A stretch of 64,000 bases of DNA from Cordilura impudica (lineage: Eukaryota; Arthropoda; Insecta; Diptera; Scathophagidae), in contig OY821518.1 in NCBI GenBank assembly GCA_963682025.1, forward strand, positions 142,700,529 to 142,764,528, written 5' to 3'. The notes under the pieces are model-generated. The model searched no databases and was not told the origin of the DNA. It saw only the letters and a program-made list of their open reading frames with translations. Position numbers and translations under genes: made by a program. This document shows, piece after piece, positions 22,859-33,700 of this stretch (positions within the stretch are counted from its first letter, which is position 1; each line of letters begins with the position of its first letter).

Positions 22859-23862
22859 AAATACAAAAGAATTCACATCAATTGGCCAAATAACAAAAAT
22901 AATTACTGGATGAAGTTCTTTCATTTGATCTTTTATTTTTTGAACTTCTTCAGTTATGACATCTTTGGTTTCCTTTTTGTTGAAGAAGGAATTTAATTTC
23001 TCCATATATCAATTTCTGTTGATCTACTACTTGACGGCTCTAAGCCGCTATAAATTTTTGTTAAGCGCAATGGAACGAAGGATACCATAAATAAATTAGT
23101 AACTGATGAATTTTCGGTATTGTTTCTGGCCAGAGGATCCATCACATCCCCATTTAGAAATTAAAGTAATGCTGCCATTTCCAATTTATTTTAAATGATC
23201 AGTATCAAGCGTATTTAGCAATCGTTCTGCAATATGTTCAAGGATATCTTGCAATTTTATTTCTGCTGAACTTGGAGTGACACTAATAGCAGATTGTGAA
23301 GGTAAGCATTCTTTTTTGGCAGAAACTAAATCTCGATACTCTGGAAAAATCCCACAATTCTTTTCATTGGTTCGCTTCCGCAATTCCTTATATTAACTTT
23401 TTGTCAACTTAAAAAAAAATTCACCGGTACGACCAACTTTTATAATCATAACACACAGACGGACGGACGGACATCGTTAAATCGACTCAGAAAGTGATTT
23501 CGCTGTGATATAGTTGAAATAGAGTCGCAATTTTTTGGCTCCCGAGGTTCACTGGTATTTATTTTCAAATGAATAACATAACTTTGAAATCGGTAACTAC
23601 AAAAAAAAAAATGATAAAATTACTTCTGTGACTTTTTTCTTATTTCCCAGATTTATATTTAACAAGTAATGCTATGATTTGAGGTTCGCTCTCTTATTCA
23701 GGGTTCGCGCCCCAATCATGATTGAACCTACAAAATTTTGAGAGCGAATCTACTTGGTTCATTTTGAACCAAGTTGTGAACCTAGAAAAATTGACTGTCA
23801 TCTCCAATTTTGATAAAAAAATTATCGCTAGTTTATCTGAACTAACTGTCAAAAATATATTA
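22859..23862. other. Degenerate region with a Helentron class A scrap
   Basis: Two short minus-strand open frames (22808-23005, 23186-23383) have no recognisable motif and overlap repeat sequence. At 23447-23545 'acacagacggacggacgg', 'catcgttaaatcgactcaga' and 'aagtgattt' match the class A Helentron tail. The rest is unassigned. Confidence 0.5.
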
Positions 23863-24354
23863 AGGTGCTATTACATGATGTGTTTTTTACATATGTACTG
23901 TCAAATTTTCCCACAACAAAAGTTGTACACATCGTGTGATACATATGAAACATTGTTTATGTACAATACATGAGGAAAGTCACAGGTACATTTTTCAATT
24001 AGAACAGGTTCTATTTTTGCATGACAAACATATGAAAATACAACACTGCTTGTGGCGAAAGAAAAAGAGAGTAAATTTTAAAGATTATTATTGAAAGAAA
24101 AATAAATTGCGTAGTATTAATTACCAATTAAAAAATAAATAACTTTTTTTTTAACAATAAATTTTTGTAAATTCACAAATTAAATCAGCTGTTGTTTACA
24201 TTTAGAGGTTATGTCATACGGAAAAACATATGCACGTGTGATAGCAAAAATTATGAATCGTATGTAAAAGACAATTTTGACAGACAGGAGGAATTTCATA
24301 TGGATAAAAAAAGTGACAGTACATATGTAAAAAACACTTCGTGTAATAGCACCT
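23863..24354. mobile_element. MITE M2 (492 bp, TTA target)
   Basis: The left end AGGTGCTATTACATGATGTG and the right end, minus strand AGGTGCTATTACACGAAGTG, extend into TIRs through 'ttttttacatatgtactgtca'. TTA flanks both ends. The central part, with 'caacactgcttgtggcgaaa' and 'aaatcagctgttgtttacat', is shared with M3 and M6. No coding sequence. Confidence 0.85.
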
Positions 24355-24357
24355 TTA

Positions 24358-26821
24358 CCAAAGAAAAAACAATAAATTAATGTGTGCAATAAAATAAATA
24401 GAATCATTTAAAAAATAACAAGTATATATTTACATATATATATTCAAATAAAAATGGAAAAAATTAAATAGTGAAACGAAAAGTGTAGAGGGATGTCTCA
24501 AAATATTTGTACAAAAAATATAAACGTTAAAATGAAAAAAGAACATTCGTCTGAACGCCAAGGTTAGCAATCGTGATTCAGAGAGCGAATCAAGTGGTTC
24601 ATTTTGCCGTCTGAACATTATGAAACTTACAATCTGTATGATTTTATTTTCGAAGTCTGATGGTTTTTCCATTTTTTGAAACATTTCTAAAAACTTGTCA
24701 TTTTCATCGGACCAGTTGTTTTTTTTTTTTTTTTTAAAAGGAAGTGGAAATAATATATAAATTTCAAAATAAATTTGTTTGTTATTCTACGCAGGATAGA
24801 TTTCATCTCTTCGGTTATCTTCTGATAAAAGAAAACACCTGTCTGTGTTTGCGTGGTACATAAGTGCATGCTTTCTGGTTATATTATATAACCTATCGTT
24901 TCACTAGTTTCAAGGACTCATAATCACAGCTCATAACCTCCCTTGCGAAGGCAATGGTTGTATAGGGTTACCCTGGATATTTGGTTACGCACCTCTTCCA
25001 TTAAATTTAGAATACTAAACAAAAAAAACGAGTTTGGTGGTTCAAATGCCCTAAGTATGCAGAAATAATGTCGGTACGACTTTGACAGTCCGATGAATTT
25101 CATCGGATTTTTATGTAAAAAATCATACGAATGAGTGATAAATGGGCCTTTACAGAATTAATTTGTTTGTTTGACATTTTTACCTTGCATGTAAGTCAAA
25201 AATAAAATTAAATTCAATTGATATAAAATATCCTACAGTTGGAAATAATGGACTATATCGAAAATTACTTAATTCCCTTCCGTAGAGAAAGTCATGACAA
25301 TTATCATTCGGTTTCGAAATTATTGCTATCTGAAAATGCCAGAGAAAGGCACTTTTTCGTTAGAATAATTCTGCTGCTAAGATTCAGATTCAGCGAAAAA
25401 ACCTACGCCAGAAACAACTTTCGAAACTCAGTGTGTAAACAAAAGTCTTAAGACTTTTTTTAAGAATCTTTCGTTTAAATGTTGCAGTGTCCCTCCTGGC
25501 CATCATTATTTAATCAATTTCGAGCTTATGTATTGTGATGCACTTCAAATTTGTATAATTATTGCTGATATTTGTAACTACAAAAAATATCTGACCACAC
25601 ATTCCTTGAGTCAAAAGCATTATTATGTATGTATGTACATATATCAATTTGCTTATTTCTCGGACAATAATCGTTTTTATGGTGGCGAATGCCATTAAAG
25701 TTCCAGAAATATATTTTTCGACTGTTCATGGTTTATTTAGCAATTTCATTATTTTTTTAATAATTGAATTTGGCACCGACATCAATTAAATTTCAATGAA
25801 ATCTTCCATGAATGATTTGCTTCACCACACTGAGTAACTGATTAATTGATTGATTCTGGGGTGCAGATTTTAATTTGCTTTTCTTTTTGATTGTTTACCT
25901 CTTAAAACGGAGTGATGTTTTACATCGCGTGTTATTTTGTTACAAAATTGTTAATAAAGCAAAAAAAAAAAAAAACTTTGGCCATGGTGTCTCTGTTCTG
26001 AAATTCAAGAAAGATCCATTGGCATCTTAAAATTTTCTTCATTAAATTGATAATTGGGATGCCCTTTTGTAATTTGTTAACTAAAAACATGACTTTACAA
26101 CAATTTACAGCCTTAATTTAAAGAACACAAACAACTAAAACACAACACTTTTGCCAGATAACCGGCTTTATATGATTTTTGATATATTTTCACAAAAAGC
26201 ACTTGCAAACATAAACTTTTGCTTTCTACTCAAAGTGCAACAATCATTTTACCAATTTATTAAAATATAATTTATTATCTTGTTAATTAAACTAATTTAA
26301 TTTATATTTTTACACAGACACACTGAATTTCTTGTTAAGATTTGCAATTTATTCCTTTTTTACTAACGGTAGTGCCAGATGTGTATTTTATAGCTCTGGT
26401 AAACGATAGCTGTCATAGCTAAGGTTAGAACCATTTTTTGTTTTGGTAAGATACAATCGCAGTTAAGTTAAAACCGCGAATAAAGTCAACCATAGCATAG
26501 CATAGCGCAGAGCGCATAGCTCCAAGGTGGGAAAAACAAGTGAATTATTAGCTATAAGAGCGCTTTGCAGATTGCTGCCTTTAATATATGATATTACAAA
26601 TTAATTAGTTTTCAAAACTTATAAAAAAAAAATTAATTATCAACGGATTACTCTTAAGATTAGGTTATCTTAATTTTTATGAAAAAAAAGACATAATTTC
26701 CGGTTATGTACACGATGTCTTGAAATATTCTTTCTTTGAAATACAACTCTGTCATTGCATCATTTTTCGGAGTTATGAATCTGTGGCTTGGCAACTCTAT
26801 GTATTATTTGACAATGTAAAA
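24358..26821. other. Intergenic region upstream of LSm7
   Basis: AT-rich with no supportable gene. The words 'gagagcgaatc' and 'tggttcattttg' at 24578-24605 repeat those at 23738-23768 on the other side of M2. At 24870-25000 'ggttatat', 'ctaacctcc(c/a)ttgc(g/a)aaggcaatggttgta' recalls the class B Helentron interior (6490-6600), so this is probably old Helentron debris. A tandem 'catagcatagcgc' stretch lies at about 26486-26520. Short open frames at 25239-25451 and 25510-25695 have no motif. Confidence 0.5.
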
Positions 26822-26845
26822 TTGGCAGATATTCACATCTGCCAA
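26822..26845. promoter_or_regulatory. Perfect 9-bp inverted repeat upstream of LSm7
   Basis: TTGGCAGAT (26822-26830) and ATCTGCCAA (26837-26845) are separated by 6 bp, about 80 bp before the LSm7 start codon. It could be a protein-binding palindrome or a 5'-UTR hairpin; the transcription start is unknown. Confidence 0.4.
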
Positions 26846-26924
26846 GCGGTCGTAAACAAACGTTCATTATTTGCAAGTTAGCATGTTTCATTTTTTTTTT
26901 TTATAAAAATAAGCACTGAAATAA

Positions 26925-27320
26925 ATGGCTGATAATAAACAGAAAGTAAGTTGTTAAATCACAACTTTTGTTAAAAAATAACAAACACCTTATTCTTCCC
27001 TATAGAGTGGTGGCAACAATGATGGCAAAGAAAAACGCCGCAAAGAATCTATTTTGGATTTATCTAAATATCTCGAAAAGCAAATACGAGTTAAATTTGC
27101 TGGAGGTCGAGAGGCTTCTGGTATACTCAAAGGCTATGATGCACTACTAAATTTAGTATTAGACAATACCATTGAATATTTACGAGATCCCGATGAACCC
27201 TTCAAACCGTCAGAAGATACAAGAAATTTGGGTTTGGTTGTTTGTCGAGGAACCGCGCTGGTGCTGATATGTCCACAAGATGGGGTTGAATCAATTCCAA
27301 ATCCATTTATAACGCAATAA
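26925..27320 (+). CDS. LSm7: LSm7, U6 snRNA-associated Sm-like protein
   Basis: LSm7 is a subunit of the LSm2-8 ring, which binds the U6 snRNA 3' end in the nucleus, and of LSm1-7, which promotes mRNA decapping in the cytoplasm. Exon 1 (26925-26945) encodes MADNKQK. A 60-bp GT-AG intron (26946-27005) follows, and exon 2 (27006-27320) encodes the rest: 111 residues in total, the usual size. After a short basic N-terminus (GKEKRRKESI) come the Sm1 motif ('IRVKFAGGREASGILKGYDA' with 'LNLVLDN') and the Sm2 motif ('LGLVVCRGTALVLI'), ending 'ESIPNPFITQ'. The extended loop 'EYLRDPDEPF' between the Sm motifs is typical of LSm7. The chosen ATG is the only one in frame at the start of a spliceable exon. 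The gene is intact and convergent with the chitin deacetylase gene. Confidence 0.96.
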
Positions 27321-27398
27321 TTGCGTTTCCTTAAAAATATAAAGTATAAACTTTTTATGATTTTTGTAAGTTTTTTTTATAAACATGAAAAAGATGTT

Positions 27399-27413
27399 AA
27401 TAAATAATTTAAT
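27399..27413. terminator. Overlapping poly(A) signals of two convergent genes
   Basis: AATAAA at 27399-27404 (plus) serves LSm7, 79 bp after its stop. ATTAAA on the minus strand (27413-27408) is a candidate signal for the deacetylase gene, about 95 bp after its stop at 27508. If both are used, the two transcripts overlap by roughly 20-40 bp. Confidence 0.5.
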
Positions 27414-27507
27414 TATAATGTAAACCGATTATTAATCATTGCTTAAATGTTATAATCTTAAATACATGTCAAAATTAGGGAGTTCTAATAAAATTCCACT
27501 AACGAAC

Positions 27508-27786
27508 TCAATCCAAACCAAATTCATTACGTATCCATGGGTACTGCACGGGACATTCTTTGCATGTGTACAAGTAACGATCTTGTTGTAGGACCCGACT
27601 TCTCAATTTACATGTATTTGGTATATTACACACCATTTCATGTTGTTCTAAATGTTTCGGCTTACAACCCCATCCATTAAATTGATGCATTTGATTATTG
27701 GGTGTGGGCTGTTGCATCCATTGTACGGCTTGCTGGTTGGTGACAAAATAAACATCCGGTAGTTTTTGTAAATCATCAATGAATTT
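27508..27786 (-). CDS. ChLD3: Chitin deacetylase, last exon
   Basis: The exon opens after 'ttatattttcag' and has 92 codons plus stop, in phase 0. It encodes '[17 protein letters not shown]', '[10 protein letters not shown]' and the Cys-rich end '[12 protein letters not shown]', '[20 protein letters not shown]'. Group I/II deacetylases have the same C-terminal layout. It joins cleanly to the exon ending 'YFNAFM' at 51422. Confidence 0.9.
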   Translation of the reverse strand, partial: KFIDDLQKLPDVYFVTNQQAVQWMQQPTPNNQMHQFNGWGCKPKHLEQHEMVCNIPNTCKLRSRVLQQDRYLYTCKECPVQYPWIRNEFGLD

Positions 27787-30700
27787 CTGAAAATATAAAT
27801 ATTTGGAAATAATTTTTAATCGCCCTTTTTTCTTTGAAAATCGGTACTTTTGTTTTCCCTACTTCTTTTCTTTAATGAGCCATTGCAGGCAAATTATATA
27901 GATAATAAAAATTTATTATTTAACTAAAGCGTAAAAAAAATACACCATTTACTAGATAATACACTTATTTTAATATTATGCAGTTGTACATTTTTACTAT
28001 AGAACTAAATTGGTAAATTAGTATTCAAATCAAAAATAAGAACTATATAGGCCTATTTTTTTGTAAACTATATAAATTAATAGAGTTTGACTCATTCCCT
28101 TTAAGATGTTTTTTTGGGAAAATCTTAAAATCTTATTCAATTCGTTCAGATATAAAAGTTTGTGTGAACCAAACATTTTAACTCAATAGAAAAATGTCGA
28201 CAATTTTTTTTTACTTTTAAGCATCATAATCTTTATTATATATTTCACTATTCAATTAATTATTGAGATACATATGTGCACCGCAAATCGCAACCAGAGA
28301 AAACGGTGAACAGTATGGGAATGTTTATATGCACTTTTTAACTCAGAAATTACTTAAGGTGTGTTTACACTATGTGTATTTTCCATGTGTAAATTCAGTT
28401 TTACAATCCATACGTAATTCCGTGTGTGTGTCAAAATTGCCGTTTTACATACAATTCATAATTTTTGCGTTCAAACGTACATATGTATTTCCGTATGGCA
28501 TAACCTCTAAATGTAAACAACAGCTAATTTAATTTGTGAATTTACAAAAAATTATTGTTAAAAATAAAGTTATATATTTTATATATTTTTTAATTGTTAA
28601 TTATTATTAAACAATTTATTTTTCTCTCAATATTAATCTTTATAATTTACTCTGTTTTTCTTTCGCCACAAGCAGTGTTGTATTTTCATATGTTTATCTT
28701 GCCAAAATAGAACCTGCTCTAATTGAAAATTTTACATATGTCTTGCAAAATTGTTTATGTACAACACATTGTTTATGTGTTGTTCTATTTTGGCAAGATA
28801 AACATATGACAATACAACACTGCTTGTGGCGAAAGAAAAACAGAGTAAATTATAAAGATTAATATTGAGAGAAAAATAAATTGTTTAATATTAATTAACA
28901 ATTAAAAAATATATAAAATATATAACTTTTATTTTTTGTAAATTCACAAATTAAATCAGCTGTTGTTTACATTTAGAGGTTATGTCATACGGAATTACAT
29001 ATGTACGTTTGAACGCAAAAATTATGAATCGTATGTAAAACGGCAATTTTGACACACGGAATTACGTATGGATCGTAAAACTGAATTTCAACATGGAAAA
29101 TACACATAGGTAAACACACATTTAATATATATACTGTTTTTAAGTGGTGTTGGATTGGAATTGAAGTTGATATACAGAGTGCGCTGCAGTTATTGATGTG
29201 TAAACATCTATACGCGCAGGGGGCTAAATTTCTTTTTCACAATACAATCACAAAAACAGCGTAACATGTGAGTTTACATGTTTTTTTTTTTTTTTTGTGT
29301 AAAATTTTCCCGTTAATTTGTTGTAGTCAGTCTATTTTTTTTTTACCTCGAAATTGTATTCATTTTTATATCGTTGTTTGACTCTTGAAATTTTATGTGT
29401 TAAAGTAAACTGAAATTTTTGTATTTACATAAGTATGTTTAAATTCAACGCTATATTTAAAGGAAAAATAAAAGGGAACTAATAGAGAATTAACTTGGAT
29501 ATTTTATTTGCAGAGAAATCCTTAAGGGCACTACACACTTGTCAAATTAACATCAAGCATAATGGTTGTATTAGTGAAATTTTGTTTGTATGTGTGACGC
29601 CAACAAATCTAAATTTTTTGATTTTCCATCAAGCTCGTCGGTGACACATATACAAACAAATTTTCACTAAACCACCATAATGCTTGATGGTGATTTTGAC
29701 AAGTGTATAGTGAGTGCCCTTTACAAATTTTGCGTTTTGTTTTTTTTAACTATTTTTTGGTAGCCGTAGCTTGATTTTTGGTTCCACAAACTTAGAAAAC
29801 CAACCACAATTTCTTCCTGAAATACTTTGAACCGGATAAATATTTTACGGTGAAATATTTCGTATCAGAATTATGTACATCAAACGTACCTCTACAATCC
29901 GGAAAAAATCACTGCCAAGTTATACTTGTGAAAAAAATAAACTCTTACAATTCCTCTCCCAAAAAAAATGGAATGAAATAAAAAAAAATTTTTTATTTGC
30001 TTAATAAATTTGCACCGCAACATATCTATTTCTCTGCCCACTGCTATTGAAAACGCATACACTTCTTTGTACGTGCAATATCATTAAAAAACGTACCATT
30101 ATTTTATGTATTTGTTTTTTTACCACCAAATGAAACAATATAAAAATGAAATTGAAAGACACAACCGTATTATACAAAACAATTTGGAATATATGCAAAT
30201 GACAGATGGTCAAAGAGACACAAACAAGAGTATTGGTAAGTTCACATAAAAACAGAGTAGTATGTAGTATCTTGTACTTTTTTTACTTCTTAATAACTAA
30301 TAGTTTTTAAAATATTTTCTTTAAAAAATTAATTCGAAATTATTTGATGTAATTACGAAAAAATCAAAAAGGACTTTACCTTAAATTTCATGTTGTTTAT
30401 TACTTGGTTCCATTAAAAAAATCCGTTTCCATTGGACCAACAAGTATTTCACGAAGAAATTGGGGTTGCTTTTTTATGTTTGTGGAACCAAGCTACGGCT
30501 ACCAAAAATAGTAAAAAAAAAAAACGCAAAACTTAAAAGATTTTTCTGGAAATAAAATATTCAAGTTTATTCAGTCTTACTTCTCTTTAAATTTTCCTTT
30601 CAATATGGAATCAATTTACTTTATCACAAACACCTTTATGGTCCAACGATTAAAAAACGAATACAATTTCGTGGTTAAATGGATTTTACATTGTATTGAC

Positions 30701-33700
30701 AGGAAAATGTCATACAAAAAGAAAGACTTAAATAACCACAGCGCACTCTGTATGTCAACATCCATTCCAGTCCGATCCAACATACGCAAGAATCAACCAA
30801 TAGATGGGGGTAAAGTGAATTGCATTTTCTGGAATATTTTTTTTAGCTCTCAAAATTGAAATTTAAATATTTTCAATTTATAGGCCTGTATGCAGCTTGC
30901 TAAGGAATCAAAAACTTCATATAAAAAAACGCTTCAGAAATGCTTAAGGAATTTTTCTGTCAAAAAATTTCTGTTGATAGTCTGCAGCTTTTTAAAAAGT
31001 ATTGTTTTTACTACTTTTTTTAACGTAAATTAAGTTAGGCAACCCAGGCTTTGAGCAGTAATATCAAATTTTTCGTTCTTTCTGAACGGAATTTTGACAG
31101 GAGAGGTAAGCATAAACACAATGTAATATGCTAAAAAAATTAAGTTATTTTTCAGTTGCAAACATGGAAAAAACGAACAAAATTCGGCAAAGAAAAACAA
31201 GAAGCGGATGGGTAATTTTGATACTCAGCTTAAAAAGCGTTTAGCATGCCAAATATGGCAGAACCGAAGAATTGATTTGTTTTCAATTTCACAATTCTTA
31301 ATAATTGACAGAAAACAGCTGATTGCTAGCGTTGCACTGAAAGGTACCTTTGTGCTTTTTTTTTCTTTAAGAAATATATGAAAATTTTCTGTTAAGATTC
31401 CTTAAGGTGCTATTACACGATGTGTTTTTACATACGTACTGTAACTTTTTTTATCCATATGAAATTCCGCATGTTTGTCAAAATTGTCTTTTACATACGA
31501 TTCATAATTTTTGCTATCACACGTGCATATGTCTTTCCGTATGACATAACCTCTAAATGTAAACAACAGCTGATTTAATTTGTGAATTTACAAAAATTTG
31601 TTGTTAAAAAAAGGTTATATATTTTTCAATTGTTAATTAATACTAAACAATTTATTTTTCTTCCAATATTAATTTTTAAAATTTACTCTGTTTTTCTTTC
31701 GCCACAAGAAGTGTTGTATTTTCATTTGTTTGTCATGCAAAAATAGAACCTGTTCTAATTGAAAAATGTACATGTGACTTTCCTCATGTATTGTACATAA
31801 ACAATGTTTCATGCGTATCACACGATGTGTACAACTTTTGTTGTGGGATAATTTGACAGTACATACGTAAAAAACACATCATGTAATAGCACCTTTAACA
31901 AGCTGCGTACAGCTCTTATGTATGTTATTTATGACATTTGTACGTCAACACGAATTAAGAGTTGTATAATTCAAGAAAGAACTAGTTCAATTGAACGTTT
32001 CCTTCTACTGAGCGATGTGAACTAGTTCGCACTTTTAGTTCTTTCGGTGTTTTAGTTGATTTTGTCATATCGTTCTTTTTCATGTAACAAGTCAAATTTT
32101 ATGGTTTTTGATTTTTCTATGTTTGCTTTGTGACGGTGATCTGTTTTGCTCTGCACTGTAGCAAAAGAATTTCTGTTACAAGCAGAATAAGAAAGGAGAA
32201 AAAAAAATAATAACCTTGATCTTGAAATTATTTTCAAGTTCAAGTATGTACATATAAACAACACCTTATATGGTAATATGTTGATGGCATTTTTTTTTTT
32301 TGGCAAACTGATTTATGACGTTTCTTTCTCTTCATTGTGTTGTATTAAATCATGAACACATTCATATGCAATCATGCTGGTCAAGCCACGTATTTTCTTG
32401 TATTGATCTCACTTGCTCTCATAGTCATATATGAGTGGGAGTGTTATAAATACTAGAGAATATTATGAATGCATATGAATGTTCTCAATGAATTGGTGGT
32501 GATTTTTTTTTTAATAAACAGGTTTTTATCTGGACATGAATGAATGAAGATGAGAAGGTTGAATGTAAGAAAGTTAAATTTAAATCGAGGAGTTGAATTT
32601 TGGATCGTGAAATGAATAGGTTGAGGAAAAACCTTAAATTAAAAAAATTAAAATGTAGTGCTAAGAAAAAAGAAGGTTGAGGAAAACCCTCTTAAAATTA
32701 AAATGTACATTAAGTTAAAATTAAAAATAAGACATAGTGTTAATAAAATAAAGTTAATTTTAAGCCAGGAATTATTAATGCTTAAGAACTAAAGAAATTT
32801 AGAATAAAGAAAAACTTAATTTTAACTAATAAGTGACAAAACTAAAATAGCAAAGTTATCATTTAATTCTTAAATTAAATTTCGTGGAGTATTGAATGTG
32901 AAAATAAATTGGTAAAAATAAAACAATTAAACAAAATTTATAATTATAAAAAAAAAAAAAACTAGACTAAAAATTTAATTGAGTTAAGAACTAAAGTGCT
33001 ATAAATATAAAATATTAAAGTTCAAAGTATAATTAAAATTAAGTAAAAAAAAAAAAACATTATCGACATAATCCAAATAAGCAATACTACAAAATTCCTT
33101 CAAAATGAATTGTTTCTTCTCTAAAGGTGCGTTCAGACTACGCAAATATTTGACCAAATAAACGTAACCCCTAAATAATGTATAATTTTCCTTGTATAAT
33201 TTTCATTAAGTTATAAAATATATGATATAGAATATAGTTAAATATATTAAATATTACTAATGTAATAAAACATAACTTAATTTTGTCTTTTATATATCAT
33301 GTAAGATTGAACATTAAAATTTCTCTAAAAAATAAAATTTTGCGAAAATTTAAAAATATCCTAAAATTAAAAATTTTTCCTAAACATAAAGTATTTAAAG
33401 TTACCATAAAAATGTTGATAAATTTAATTTAAAATTAAAACCCTTAAAATGAAGGGTAAATAAAAAAGTTTTTAAACCCAATGTAGAAAGCCGAACCAAA
33501 CCAAACTCTTATCATTTAGTGGGTTACCTCCAATTAAGATGGAGTCGAGGTAACATGGTAGGGAGGGCAAAAGGGGCAGAACACCTCGTCCCCAATCCCA
33601 AGGTAAGTATGGCCATCCGTCCCATTTAGCGTCCGTGTTTTTGACAGTTGTTTTTTTTAATCGCACGTGAAAATCTGTAGTGCGGTTTCCCTGGGCCTGA

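Noticed and set aside
28263..28532. 89-codon open frame on the plus strand
   Set aside because: It lies largely within the palindromic MITE M3, and its translation recurs on the minus strand of M2 (24180-24407), so it is repeat-derived.
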